Source: Salsipaludibacter albus
Lineage (GTDB): Bacteria > Actinomycetota > Nitriliruptoria > Nitriliruptorales > Nitriliruptoraceae
NCBI RefSeq assembly: GCF_019798055.1
Contig: NZ_JAHOPH010000002.1
Coordinates: 62,001 to 126,000, forward strand
Direction: 5' to 3'
DNA: 64,000 nt
Under the pieces are notes generated by a model, which did no database searches, had not been told where the DNA came from, and saw only the letters and a list, made by a program, of their open reading frames with translations. Position numbers and translations under genes: made by a program. Every line of letters begins with the position of its first letter. Positions within the stretch are counted from its first letter, which is position 1. Positions 45,460 to 54,332 of this stretch are shown here, piece after piece.

Positions 45460-46720
45460 AAACCCGCCACACGACGACGACGGCCACGCCCACCGTCGCC
45501 AGCCCGTAGAGACCGGGCAGGACCAGTCCGCCGTCCTGCCCGGACAGGACGGACGCGACGACCGGCGCAGTCCCCCCGAGGATGGCCGTCGCCAGGCCGT
45601 AGCTCAGCGAGATGCCACTGTGTCGCACGGGGGTGGGGAACAGTTCGGCGAGGAAGGCGGTCAGCGACAGGCACCCCAGCGGTACCCCGACCACGGCGAA
45701 GCCGAACAGGGTCCATGCGAGGCTGCCGGAGGTCGCCAGCCAGAGGCCCAGCGGGATCGCGGCCACCAGGCCGACCAGTCCTGCCAGGACCACGACGCGT
45801 CGGCCGACGCGATCGGACAGGCGGCCGAACCACGGCGCCGTGGCCGATCCCAGCAGGGGGGTGACGAACGCCACTCCCAGTGCGGTCGGCAGGTCCATCC
45901 ACCCGTGGAGGACCAGGTGGTTGGGCAGGAAGACCGAGAACAGGTTGAACGTGACCGCGGCGGCCGCCACCGTCGTGAACCCGACCGCCAGTTGTGGTCG
46001 CGACTGCTCGAGCGCGTCACGCAACGGCCGGCGTGCGAGGCGGCCGGTCGCTCGCAGGTCCCGGAAGGCCGCGGAGTCGTCGACGCGTGTTCGCACGACC
46101 AGGCCGACGACGCCCAGTGGCAGCGCCACCAGGAAGGGAACTCGCCAGGCCCAGGCCGCTGCGGGCGACGACGCAGGGATCATCCCCACCAGTGCCCCCG
46201 CGGCGATCCCGATCGCCAGCCCGGCCCCGGTCGTCGCCCAGTGCCAGCCGCCGTACCAGCCGCGGTGCCGGGGCTCGACGCCTTCGACGACCAGCGACGC
46301 CGACCCCCCGAACTCGCCGCCGATGGCGACGCCCTGGACGGACCGGAGCACGATCACCAGGACCGGGGCGACCACGCCCACGCGCGCGTGGGACGGGACC
46401 AGTCCGATCCCCGCAGTGGCCACGGCCATGAGCCCCAGGGTCGCCACGAGCACGTGACGACGACCGACCCGGTCACCCAGGTGTCCGAACAGCAGGGCAC
46501 CGAACGGACGCATGACGAATGCCAGCCCGAAGACCCCGAACACGGTCAGCAACGACCGGGCCGCATCCGCTTCCGGGAAGAAGGTCGCGGCGATCGGGGT
46601 CGCGAACGCCCCGAACAGGGCGAACTCGTACCACTCCACCAGGTTGCCCACCGAGCCGGCCACCACCTCGCGGCGGCCCGACGTCACGCTCGGCGTGACC
46701 TGCAGATCCACCCTGCCCAT
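45419..46720 (-). CDS. MHS-type MFS transporter (ProP-like)
   Basis: A 433-residue transporter with about 12 membrane helices. Family motifs: GNLVEWYEFALFGAFATPI near the N-terminus, GVFGLAFVMRPFGALLFGHL, GDRVGRRHVL, VQGVAIGGEFGGSASLVVE and the second-half repeat GRLSDRVGRR. The metabolite/H+ symporter subfamily imports compatible solutes (proline, betaine) or carboxylic acids; the exact substrate is open. The ATG at 46720 has GGAGG 6 bases upstream. It lies 33 bp after the RDD gene. Confidence 0.88.
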   Translation of the reverse strand: MGRVDLQVTPSVTSGRREVVAGSVGNLVEWYEFALFGAFATPIAATFFPEADAARSLLTVFGVFGLAFVMRPFGALLFGHLGDRVGRRHVLVATLGLMAVATAGIGLVPSHARVGVVAPVLVIVLRSVQGVAIGGEFGGSASLVVEGVEPRHRGWYGGWHWATTGAGLAIGIAAGALVGMIPASSPAAAWAWRVPFLVALPLGVVGLVVRTRVDDSAAFRDLRATGRLARRPLRDALEQSRPQLAVGFTTVAAAAVTFNLFSVFLPNHLVLHGWMDLPTALGVAFVTPLLGSATAPWFGRLSDRVGRRVVVLAGLVGLVAAIPLGLWLATSGSLAWTLFGFAVVGVPLGCLSLTAFLAELFPTPVRHSGISLSYGLATAILGGTAPVVASVLSGQDGGLVLPGLYGLATVGVAVVVVWRVSSGPGDSTDRLRT

Positions 46721-46753
46721 CGCCGCCCTCCGCCCCACGTGCTGCGGCGGATC

Positions 46754-48178
46754 CTAGGTGGCGGCACGGGAGGATGTCTCAGGCGGCGTGGCCACGTCCG
46801 GTCCGGGAGGCTGGTCGCGTTGGTCGATCCAGTGGGCAAGGGGGGTCGGCATCTCGGCTGGACGACCACCCCAGTCGTAGACGACCGTGGACCCGGCCAC
46901 GAGGTCGTGCAGCGCCCGGCGCTCGTGGTCCACCATCATCCAGGCCCCCCCGAGGAAACCCGGCACGCTCAGCGGGATCGCCAGCGTGCGCACCAGCGCT
47001 CGGCTCGGGGGCAGCGGCGTGCCGTCGCGCGCCGTCACGCGCAGTCCGGCGAGGAGCATGGCCGGCGTGCGGCCCGCGACGATCGTGGTCGTGCTCCAGT
47101 AGAGGAACAACCAGGCGAGGCTCGCCAGCACCCACCAGGTGCTGGTCGAGCCGTCCCCGGGGATCAGGTCGATCCCGACGACCGTGTCCGCCAGCCAGGC
47201 CATGGCGGCCGTGCCGACGGTGAACAGGGTGGTGGCCAGGGCGAGGTCGGCGCCGAAGGCGAGCAGCCGGCTGATGGGGCCGGCGTAGAAGCCGCTCACC
47301 TCGGCGCGGGCGCGCACCCGGGACCTGTCCGGGTCGGGCAGCTCGACGGCCGCGGCCTCGTCCTCGACCAGGGTGGCGGGTCCGGCCGGCAGGCTGGCAG
47401 GGTCGCGACGGCCGAGCCGTTGGGCGATCCGCCAGGTCCCGACGTCGACGGCGACGAGTTGGCGGCGGGCGAGGTCCAGTGCCGACCCGGCCAGCTGACC
47501 CGTGCTGTCGGCGACGAGGTCCGGGATGCCGGCACGCTGGACGAGCTCCGCCACGTCCAGCCGGTCCACGATCGCGTCCAGGTCGATCCGGGCGACCAGG
47601 AGGTCCAGGTCGACGCGGGCCAGCACCCGTTCGAGGTCGATGCGGGCCAACACGACGTCGACGTCGACCCGGGCAAGGACGGCATCGAGATCCACGCTCG
47701 CCAGCACGGGGTCGAGGTCCAGCCGGGCGGCCAGCCGCTGCACGTCGACTCGCTGGACCAGGCCGTCGACGTCCGCACGCTCCAGCAGGCGGTCGACGTC
47801 CACGCGGTCGAGCAGCCCGTTCGCATCGACGCGGTCGAGCAGCCGATCGATCGCGACCCGGTCCAGCAGGCGGTCCATGTCCACGCGATCCAGCACCGCG
47901 TCGGCATCGACCCGGGCCAGCACCGCGTCGACATCGATCCGTTCCAGCAGCGCGTCGACATCGACCCGGGCCAGCACCGCGTCGAGGTCGACGCGGGCGA
48001 GGACGGCGTCGAGGTCGACGCGTGCCAGCACGCTGTCGACGTCCAACTGGGCAACCACGATGTCGGGGTCGAGCTCGCCGAGCACGCGGTTGCTGACCGC
48101 TCCGACCAGGTGTCCGACGCGTCCGAGCCCGCGCGCCTCGTTGCGCGGTGCCGGTCGGTCGTCCGCCCGGGTCACCAT
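46754..48178 (-). CDS. RDD-family membrane protein with 20 nonapeptide repeats
   Basis: A 474-residue protein. Residues 36-215 consist of 20 uninterrupted nine-residue repeats with consensus V-D-x-D-x-V/L-L-A/D-R. They are followed by a linker and an RDD domain with three membrane helices (about 290-445; FYAGPISRLLAFGADLALA, RTPAMLLAGLRVTARDG and RRALHDLVAGSTVVYDW). The C-terminus is Pro-rich. The strictly periodic Asp/hydrophobic/Arg pattern suggests an extended helical or solenoid stalk on the cytoplasmic side. RDD proteins are often linked to ion or osmotic functions. It lies 17 bp after the ClC gene and is probably co-transcribed with it. Confidence 0.83.
   Translation of the reverse strand: MVTRADDRPAPRNEARGLGRVGHLVGAVSNRVLGELDPDIVVAQLDVDSVLARVDLDAVLARVDLDAVLARVDVDALLERIDVDAVLARVDADAVLDRVDMDRLLDRVAIDRLLDRVDANGLLDRVDVDRLLERADVDGLVQRVDVQRLAARLDLDPVLASVDLDAVLARVDVDVVLARIDLERVLARVDLDLLVARIDLDAIVDRLDVAELVQRAGIPDLVADSTGQLAGSALDLARRQLVAVDVGTWRIAQRLGRRDPASLPAGPATLVEDEAAAVELPDPDRSRVRARAEVSGFYAGPISRLLAFGADLALATTLFTVGTAAMAWLADTVVGIDLIPGDGSTSTWWVLASLAWLFLYWSTTTIVAGRTPAMLLAGLRVTARDGTPLPPSRALVRTLAIPLSVPGFLGGAWMMVDHERRALHDLVAGSTVVYDWGGRPAEMPTPLAHWIDQRDQPPGPDVATPPETSSRAAT
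47534..48073 (-). repeat. 27-bp repeats encoding 20 nonapeptides
   Basis: Twenty in-frame 27-bp units inside the RDD gene. Adjacent units such as VDLDAVLAR are identical at the protein level in several places (units 3, 4 and 15), while others diverge, which suggests unit duplication followed by drift. Confidence 0.85.
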
Positions 48179-48194
48179 GTCGGCCTCGTGGTGC

Positions 48195-49553
48195 TCATGG
48201 GTGGGCGCCCGACGCGTCGGGAGGGGCCTCCGGCTGGGGTTCCGTGTCGTCGTCCGGATCGGGGCGCAGCCGGGCGGACACGACCCAGGACGTCACGACC
48301 GCGACGATGATGACCGGGACCAGTTGCAGCCCGTCGGCCTGGAGCACCAGGGCCGCCAGCAGGACCGAGACCAACGGCAGGCCGAGCATGGCGACCGTCA
48401 TCGCCCCGATCCCCATGCCGACCGCGGCGACCAACGGCAGGCCCGGCAGGTGGGACAGCACGACACCGCCAGCCGCGCCCAGGAACATGGCCGGGAACAC
48501 CGGACCGCCCCGGAAGCTGCTGAGCGCCAACGTGTACGCCAGCCCCTTGCACGCCAGCAGCAGGAGGAGGGCGCCGACCGTCCAGTCGCCCGCCCCGGAG
48601 ATCAACGGCCCGAGTTGCTCCTGGCCCGAGAACAGCACCCAGCTCGCACCCTGGCCCGTCGTCTCCACGAAGACCAGCACGAGGCCCCCGATCGCCAGGC
48701 CCACCAGCGGCGTGCGCAGGCCCGGGCCACGCTCGACCACCCCCTGCAGGTGCAGCGACGCCCGCGTGATCGCCGCACCGAGCAACGCGGCCGCCAGTCC
48801 GATCCCGATCGCCCACAGGAACTGGACACCCGTGGGACTGCCGGCCGCCGGCAGGTCCGCCACGCCCAGCGAGAACGTGCCCAGCCCACTCCACTGGTCG
48901 AGCCCGACGAAGACCAGCGCGCCGATCGCCGCCGCCAAGAGGCCCGGCACGAGCACCACGCCCAGCATGGCACCTCCCAGCCCGACTGCCTCCATCAGCA
49001 GGAAGGCCCCGCTCAGCGGCGATCCCAGGAGGGTGGCGATGGCAGCGAAGCTCCCGGCGCCGCTGACGACCATCACGGCCATGTCTGGTGCGCCCCGGTC
49101 GAGCAGTCGCATCGCCAGCACACCGAGGCCGCTGCCGATGGCGATCAGCGGCGCTTCGGGACCCAGCACGACCCCCAGGGCGAGCGTGAGGAAGGCCGCC
49201 AGGGCGATGCCCGGCAGGTCGGCCGGGCGCACCGGGCCGCCGGTCTTGAATCCCTCGGCCGGCTTGTGGCCCCCGGTTCCGGGCAGCCGGCGGATCGTGG
49301 CTGCCACGCCCAGCCCGCCGAGCACCAGCAGGGGGATGGACCACCAGGACGGGGGCTCCGTGAATCCCAGTTGCCCGGGCAAGGTGGTGAAGAGGTAGTC
49401 CTGCACAGCGCCGACGACGCCCAGGAACCCGTACGCGACGACGGCGACCGGGAGGCCCAGGACCGCGCCCACCAGGAGCATCACGACGTAGTTCCGACGT
49501 CGGATGAGCGTGTGGGGGTCGTCCGCCCGGGTCGGTGGCGTGTCCGTGCTCAT
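48195..49553 (-). CDS. ClC-family chloride channel or H+/Cl- exchanger
   Basis: A 452-residue ClC protein with about 10-12 membrane segments. Visible features: LGVVLGPEAPLIAIGSGLG, where the Glu of G-P-E-A-P corresponds to the gating glutamate of the GxEGP motif; AGSFAAIATLLGSPLSGAFLL; FRGGPVFPAMFLGAAGGVV; and VGMGIGAMTVAMLGLPLV. It lacks CBS domains. In enterobacteria a ClC exchanger supports glutamate-decarboxylase acid resistance, and a glutamate decarboxylase is encoded 11 kb away here. The ATG at 49553 (MSTDTPP) has CGAGGA upstream. Confidence 0.88.
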   Translation of the reverse strand: MSTDTPPTRADDPHTLIRRRNYVVMLLVGAVLGLPVAVVAYGFLGVVGAVQDYLFTTLPGQLGFTEPPSWWSIPLLVLGGLGVAATIRRLPGTGGHKPAEGFKTGGPVRPADLPGIALAAFLTLALGVVLGPEAPLIAIGSGLGVLAMRLLDRGAPDMAVMVVSGAGSFAAIATLLGSPLSGAFLLMEAVGLGGAMLGVVLVPGLLAAAIGALVFVGLDQWSGLGTFSLGVADLPAAGSPTGVQFLWAIGIGLAAALLGAAITRASLHLQGVVERGPGLRTPLVGLAIGGLVLVFVETTGQGASWVLFSGQEQLGPLISGAGDWTVGALLLLLACKGLAYTLALSSFRGGPVFPAMFLGAAGGVVLSHLPGLPLVAAVGMGIGAMTVAMLGLPLVSVLLAALVLQADGLQLVPVIIVAVVTSWVVSARLRPDPDDDTEPQPEAPPDASGAHP

Positions 49554-49646
49554 GCGCGGTCCTCGGATCGTGGGGCCACGGCCGTGATCGCCGGACGGGA
49601 GGCCGGGACCTTCCAGGAGCCGACCACGTGCGCGCGGGACCCACAT

Positions 49647-49690
49647 CATCCGGTCCGGGTGAAGGAGGGGTGCTCGGCGCGCCCTAGTGT
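49647..49690 (+). promoter_or_regulatory. Region-4 promoter module, site 4 (channel gene)
   Basis: Dyad CATCCGGTCCGGGTGA at 49647-49662, then 22 bp and TAGTGT at 49685-49690. Read on the minus strand the dyad also faces the divergent ClC gene (13 of 16 matches) but without a good -10 at the fixed distance. Confidence 0.75.
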
Positions 49691-49757
49691 GGGCAGGAGG
49701 CCAGTCGACGTGTGACGACGTGTGACGTCGATTCACCGAAGCCATGACGGAGCGGGC

Positions 49758-51677
49758 ATGAGTGGTGACCGGACTCCGGATGGTGCGGCCCGTGGCCCTG
49801 GGACGGGGTCACTCCGCCACCGGGTGCGGTACCACTTCGACAACCTGCTGGCGCGCGGGACGTGGGTCACGCTCGTCTGGCTGGGGCTGGTCACGTTGGC
49901 CGCCGTCCTGACCAGCTCGCTGCTGCTGGCCATCTTCGGGGTCACCTTCACCGATGGTGGTCGGAGTGGCTGGCTCGAGGACTTCTGGCAGAGCCTGCTG
50001 CGGGTCATGGACCCCGGGACGATGGCGAGCGACGTGGGCTGGGGACCGCGTCTGCTCGCGCTGCTGGTGACGGTCTTCGGACTGCTGGTGGCCGGCACCC
50101 TGATCGGGATCATCGCGGCGGCGGTGGAGCAACGCATCGAGGGGATGCGTCGAGGCCGCAGTGTGGTGATCCAGTCCGACCACCTCGTCGTCCTGGGGCG
50201 GTCCGACCGACTGCCGGTGGTGGTCCAGCAGCTCCTGTTGACCCAGTCCGGCCGGGCCGGCGGCGACGCCATCGTCGTGCTCGCCCAGGAGGACCCGGCC
50301 GAGCTGGACCGGCAGGTGCGGGCGGCCGCCGGTGACCTGCGTGGCAGTCGCGTGGTCTACCGGTCGGGCGACCCGACCAGCGCAGCCGACCTGCGGATCG
50401 CACGTCCCGACCATGCTCGTGGCGTTGTCGTGCTCGCCGATCCGGCCGGAGGCGACGCCCGCGCGGTCGAGACCGTGCTCGGCGTGCAGGACGTCCTCGG
50501 CCCGGACAGCCCCGTGCCCGTCACGGTCGAGGTCGAACGAGCGGACACGGCTGGACACCTCGGGTTGGCCTGCGGTCCGAATGTCCACCCCCTTGTCGCC
50601 CACCAGGCAGTCGCCCGCACGACGGCCTTCGCGCTGCGGGCGTCGGGCCTGGGTCGGGTGGTGGACGCGCTGCTGAAGGTCGGGGGCTGCGACATCCACG
50701 TCTGGGAGCATCCGGACCTGGTGGGACTCACCTTCGCGGAGGTGACCGTGCGCTACGGGCTCGGCCGCCCGATCGGGATCATCGGCACGGACTCCGGGGT
50801 CGAGTTGCTCCCCGAGCCCGGAGCCCGCCTGGGCGACGGCGATCGGCTCGTCGTGCTCGCACACACCGATCGGACCGGATCGGTCCTGCGGGACGAGCCC
50901 GCCCGCCCCGGCCCCGTCGGACCAGGAAACGGGTCGATCCGATGGCGTCCACGCCGCGAACGGCTGGTCGTCCTCGGGTGGAACGACTTCGGGACGCGCT
51001 TGCTGTCGACCTGGGGTCGGACCGTGTCGCCGGGCTCGAGCGTCGAGGTGGTGGTCGACGCGAACCGAGTGGGCGCCGGCGACGTGGTGGTCGGCGACCT
51101 CCCGGACGACCAGGTCGTCGTCACCATGGCCGAGTCGCCCCTGGCCAGCGTCGTCGGCCGGCCGGACCTGCTGGCCGGAGCGACGACCGTCCTGGTCCTC
51201 GCCGACCACTCGGCCGGTCCGGCGTCGGAGGCCGACGCCCAGACCCTGCTGGCCCTCAGGGCACTCCAACGGACCCGCGGATCCGGGCGTGACGAACCGC
51301 GCTTCCTCGTCGAGCTGCTGGATGCCGACAGCAACCGGCTGGTCGGTCGCCTCGGAGCCGAGGACTGGATCGCCAGCCCGGCCCGCACCGGTCAGCTCCT
51401 GGCCCAGTTGGTCGAGGAGCCGCTCCGCCGAGAGGTCCTGTTGACGCTGGCCGCCGACGTGGGACCGACGATCGACCTCGTGCCGGTGGACGAGCTCGGG
51501 CTGGACGGATCGGTGACGATCGCGGACCTGGCTCGGGCCTGCCTCGCGGGCGACGCCGTCGCGGTGGGGCTGCGCCGACGCACCGACGATGCCCTGCTGC
51601 TCGACCCGTCCCCGGACCTGGTCACGACCGTGGGTCCCGGCGACCAGGTCATCGCGATCGTGCGGACCGGAGGCTGA
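49758..51677 (+). CDS. CASTOR/POLLUX-like ion channel with RCK domains
   Basis: A 639-residue protein. Two or three membrane helices (about 35-135) surround a pore-like segment LLRVMDPGTMASDVG. The remainder consists of two TrkA-N/RCK-like Rossmann domains: HLVVLGRSDRLPVVVQQLL with VVVLADPAGGDA, and LVVLGWNDFGTRLLSTWGR with TTVLVLADHS. The layout is that of the CASTOR/POLLUX (DMI1) family of regulated cation channels; conductance for K+ or Ca2+ cannot be decided. The ATG at 49758 has GGAG 6 bases upstream. It diverges from the ClC gene. Confidence 0.84.
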   Translation: MSGDRTPDGAARGPGTGSLRHRVRYHFDNLLARGTWVTLVWLGLVTLAAVLTSSLLLAIFGVTFTDGGRSGWLEDFWQSLLRVMDPGTMASDVGWGPRLLALLVTVFGLLVAGTLIGIIAAAVEQRIEGMRRGRSVVIQSDHLVVLGRSDRLPVVVQQLLLTQSGRAGGDAIVVLAQEDPAELDRQVRAAAGDLRGSRVVYRSGDPTSAADLRIARPDHARGVVVLADPAGGDARAVETVLGVQDVLGPDSPVPVTVEVERADTAGHLGLACGPNVHPLVAHQAVARTTAFALRASGLGRVVDALLKVGGCDIHVWEHPDLVGLTFAEVTVRYGLGRPIGIIGTDSGVELLPEPGARLGDGDRLVVLAHTDRTGSVLRDEPARPGPVGPGNGSIRWRPRRERLVVLGWNDFGTRLLSTWGRTVSPGSSVEVVVDANRVGAGDVVVGDLPDDQVVVTMAESPLASVVGRPDLLAGATTVLVLADHSAGPASEADAQTLLALRALQRTRGSGRDEPRFLVELLDADSNRLVGRLGAEDWIASPARTGQLLAQLVEEPLRREVLLTLAADVGPTIDLVPVDELGLDGSVTIADLARACLAGDAVAVGLRRRTDDALLLDPSPDLVTTVGPGDQVIAIVRTGG

Positions 51678-51696
51678 GCCGTGGCCCGACGACCGG

Positions 51697-52905
51697 TCAG
51701 TCCCCCGCCGGCGCCGGGTCGTCGAACGGCTGGTCCGGTCGGAGGAGGTCGCGCCCGAGCTGGGCCCGCAGCATGACCACGGCACCGATGGCCAGTCCTG
51801 CCAGCACAAGGACCGTGGTCCAACGGTCGAGTGCTCCGCCGGGACTCAGCCACACGAGGACCAGGAACGCGACGACGGCCCCGGCGGCGATCGCTGCCGT
51901 CGAGTCGGACCACCGCGCCAGGCCCCGGCGGACCCGCAGCGCCCAGCGGTGCGGCCCGAGCATCCAGGCGAAGACCAGGAACAGGACGCCGTAGAGGATC
52001 CCGGCCACGGCCATCTGCTGCAACAACTCGGTGCCGACCTTCCCGACCAGGCCGGCCAGCTCCCGGTTGCCCGCGTCGGTGACCAGGACGTCCACGCCCT
52101 CTCGGATCGCGATGGCCCGGAGCAGGATCACCGTCACGCCGGCGACCACCAGGCCCACCCCGACCTCGCGCAGCGATTCCCGGCGTCGACCACGCGCCAG
52201 GACCACTGCCAGCGCGTAGAGCCCCACCACGACGACGAACAGGAACCAGGACAGGGCGTCGAGCACCCGCACGGTCTGTTGCACGGATGCGAGCTGGTCG
52301 GACTGGAAGACCACGACCTGGCCCGCATCGGGCGGGATCCGTTCGAGGGTCGAGTCCGACACGCCGAGGTCGCCGCCGATCGCCACCAACGCGTCGCCCA
52401 GGTCCAGCGTGATCGCGCCCCCCGACGTGGACACGACCTCGGTGGAATCGCCGCGCAGCACGCCGACCAGTGTCTGGTGGGCGACGCGGTTCGCGCGTGC
52501 CCAGGCCTGGGCGAACCGGGGTGACCCCACCAACTGCTCGACGGCATCGGTGGCCGGCGGCCGCAGGGCAGCGGTGAGCGGGCCCGCGAGCCCCGACAGC
52601 TGGTCGGGAAGCGCGTCAGCCAGCTCCTGGGTCACGTCGGCCTGGGCGAACAACTCGTCGGTGAGATAGGTCGCCAGCGCCTGCTGGACCACCGGCTCGG
52701 CAAGCAGGTCGCTGCTGGCCGACACCCACTGGTCGGTGTCCAACGCCTGGGTCCTCACCCACGTCGTCATCACACTCACGATCGCCAGGATCGTGGCGAC
52801 CACGATCGCCGTGGTGGTCACCCACCGCGGCGTCGCGGAGCTGTCGGCGCGGTCGACGGCGTCTCGGGCCTCGAGCCCGTCGACCCGGCTGGTCATGTCT
52901 GCCAC
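51697..52905 (-). CDS. Actinobacterial membrane protein of unknown function
   Basis: A 402-residue protein. One helix near 28-50 is followed by an external region of about 150 residues (DTDQWVSASSDLLAEPVVQQ, FAQAWARANRVAHQTLVGVL, ITLDLGDALVAIG), then a group of membrane helices from about 205 to 375 and an acidic tail. I recall this layout from many actinobacterial genomes but no known function. The GTG at 52905 has GAGGA 5 bases upstream. It is third in an operon after the DUF6325-like and SHOCT genes, driven by promoter site 5. Confidence 0.72.
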   Translation of the reverse strand: MADMTSRVDGLEARDAVDRADSSATPRWVTTTAIVVATILAIVSVMTTWVRTQALDTDQWVSASSDLLAEPVVQQALATYLTDELFAQADVTQELADALPDQLSGLAGPLTAALRPPATDAVEQLVGSPRFAQAWARANRVAHQTLVGVLRGDSTEVVSTSGGAITLDLGDALVAIGGDLGVSDSTLERIPPDAGQVVVFQSDQLASVQQTVRVLDALSWFLFVVVVGLYALAVVLARGRRRESLREVGVGLVVAGVTVILLRAIAIREGVDVLVTDAGNRELAGLVGKVGTELLQQMAVAGILYGVLFLVFAWMLGPHRWALRVRRGLARWSDSTAAIAAGAVVAFLVLVWLSPGGALDRWTTVLVLAGLAIGAVVMLRAQLGRDLLRPDQPFDDPAPAGD

Positions 52906-52934
52906 GAGATCCTCGAGCGGTCGGGGTGCATGCG

Positions 52935-53255
52935 TCAGCCCGCGAGGATCCTGGACTTCTGGGTGGCGAACTCGTCGTCGGTCAGGACGCCCTGCTCGTG
53001 CAGCTTGCCGAGTCGTTCGAGCTGGTTCAGCATGTCGTCCTGCCCAGCGGCAGCGGTCGGCGCCGGAGCGGGCGCGGGGGCCGCCTGCACCTGCTGGGCC
53101 TCGGCCTCGTGGTAGGCCTGCTCGCGCTCGGCGTAGATGTTGGCGTCGCGGGTGGCGTAGCGCTCGGCCTGGCGGCGCTGGACGCGGCCGCTGACGGCCG
53201 TCGCCGTGCCGGCCACGACCGCGGTCCGGGCCATTCCTCGCAGGAGTCTGGGCAT
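52935..53255 (-). CDS. SHOCT-domain protein
   Basis: A 106-residue protein. The N-terminus is basic with a short hydrophobic stretch (MARTAVVAGTATAVSGRVQ), the middle is Ala/Pro-rich, and the C-terminal 30 residues form a SHOCT motif: LNQLERLGKLHEQGVLTDDE, then F-x-x-x-K-S-R-I-L. SHOCT segments usually mediate oligomerisation and often accompany membrane proteins. The ATG at 53255 has GAGAGGAAG upstream. It is the middle gene of the three-gene operon behind site 5. Confidence 0.85.
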   Translation of the reverse strand: MPRLLRGMARTAVVAGTATAVSGRVQRRQAERYATRDANIYAEREQAYHEAEAQQVQAAPAPAPAPTAAAGQDDMLNQLERLGKLHEQGVLTDDEFATQKSRILAG

Positions 53256-53271
53256 GGGTCTTCCTCTCTGG

Positions 53272-53721
53272 TCAGGCGACCGGCTGGGTGGCCTCGAGCT
53301 CGTCGAGCGCCTCGGTGATGTCGGTGGCGGGGATCCGCATGCTTGCCACGGCCTGGCCGCCGGCGGCCATGGCCGCGGTCACGAACGGCACGGCCCAGGC
53401 GTTCTCGTAGACGAGCAGGGCGGCCGTGGTGCCGGGTTCCATGATCGCGCCGGCGTCGTCGAGGTCGTCGTCGCCGATCAGGCCGGACCGGGCACCGGCG
53501 AAGACGGCCAGGCTCGCCGGTCCGTCCGCGGTCACGTCCTGCAGGTCGATGACGGTGACGAGGCCGTCGGCGTCCTTGCGTGCCACGAGCAGGTCCCAGA
53601 GTCGGATCGTGCCCTGTTCGACCAGTGCCAGCAGTTCGTCGGCAACGGCCGGGATGGGCTGGTCCGTGGGGAACTCCACGAGCAGGAAGTCCACGGGGCC
53701 GTGGGGTGTTGGTGCGGACAT
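53272..53721 (-). CDS. DUF6325-like small protein
   Basis: A 149-residue protein. The N-terminal half is ferredoxin-like: VDFLLVEFPTDQPIPAVADE, LVEQGTIRLWDLLVARKDAD and VIDLQDV. The C-terminal half covers AALLVYENAWAVPFVTAAMA and AGGQAVASMRIPATDITEAL. This pattern is that of the DUF6325/DUF1269 group, without the long Gly-rich membrane hairpin of the others. It is first gene of the operon behind promoter site 5, 16 bp before the SHOCT gene. Confidence 0.8.
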   Translation of the reverse strand: MSAPTPHGPVDFLLVEFPTDQPIPAVADELLALVEQGTIRLWDLLVARKDADGLVTVIDLQDVTADGPASLAVFAGARSGLIGDDDLDDAGAIMEPGTTAALLVYENAWAVPFVTAAMAAGGQAVASMRIPATDITEALDELEATQPVA

Positions 53722-53760
53722 CTCGGCTCCTTCGCCGTGGTGGGTCCAACGTCCTCGGTG

Positions 53761-53804
53761 ACGCTACGGACGTGTCGCCGAGGGGGCATCGTCCAGACCG
53801 GATG
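53761..53804 (-). promoter_or_regulatory. Region-4 promoter module, site 5 (DUF6325-SHOCT operon)
   Basis: Dyad CATCCGGTCTGGACGA (53804 to 53789), then 22 bp and TAGCGT (53766 to 53761). It lies in the last codons of the upstream AhpD-like gene, the same arrangement as site 3. Confidence 0.75.
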
Positions 53805-54183
53805 ACGTCTGGGTGCGGTCCGGGTCGGACCAGTCGCCGTCGTCGAGGCGCTCGAGGGCACCGTCCAGGTCGTAGCCCAGTGCCCGCGCCAGCGAGGCAG
53901 CGCCGGCCGCCAGTCGCGGCGTTCCGGCCAATGGAGCGAGCGCCGCCAGGACCCCGAGCAGTTCGTCGGGAGCGATCCCCGCCGCCAGGGCCTGCTCGAC
54001 ATACACCTGGAACGTCGACGTCTCGGCATTGAGGCAGACCAGTGCCCCCACCTGGACCAGCAGCGCGCGACGGGCGGCCGGTGCCGAGGCCGTCGCCGAC
54101 GGCTCGGCGTCGGCCAGCTCGGCCATCGCCCGATCGTCGTGCAGCGACAGGGCGAGCAGGCGGCGACCCAGTTCGTCGTCCAC
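53764..54183 (-). CDS. Carboxymuconolactone decarboxylase/AhpD-like protein
   Basis: A 139-residue all-helical protein resembling the CMD/AhpD group: RRALLVQVGALVCLNAETST, FQVYVEQALAAGIAPDELLG and VLAALAPLAGTPRLAAGA. The catalytic CxxC of AhpD is not present, since only one Cys (VCLNAE) lies at that position. Peroxidase-reductase activity is therefore doubtful. The GTG at 54183 has GGGGAGG 7 bases upstream. It is driven by promoter site 6. Confidence 0.75.
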   Translation of the reverse strand: MDDELGRRLLALSLHDDRAMAELADAEPSATASAPAARRALLVQVGALVCLNAETSTFQVYVEQALAAGIAPDELLGVLAALAPLAGTPRLAAGAASLARALGYDLDGALERLDDGDWSDPDRTQTSSGLDDAPSATRP

Positions 54184-54240
54184 GGCCGGACCTCCCCGCC
54201 AATGGATCTCGGCCGCCCCGGGGCTCCGGGACGCCTTCCG

Positions 54241-54284
54241 ACCGTAGGTCTCGTTCGGGGGCCGGCAATCATCTGCATCGGATG
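54241..54284 (-). promoter_or_regulatory. Region-4 promoter module, site 6 (AhpD-like gene)
   Basis: Dyad CATCCGATGCAGATGA (54284 to 54269), then 22 bp and TACGGT (54246 to 54241). Confidence 0.75.
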
Positions 54285-54332
54285 AGGTTCGGCGGGGACC
54301 GCCCGCTCGGCCTCGGGACCCGTCCGCTCGCC

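Noticed and set aside
47534-48073. Regular 27-bp repeats as a CRISPR-like array
   Set aside because: The repeats are contiguous, in frame and code for a nonapeptide rod; there are no spacers and no cas genes.
53764-54183. Active AhpD alkylhydroperoxide-reductase partner
   Set aside because: The fold matches, but the CxxC pair is absent, so only a CMD-like assignment is kept.
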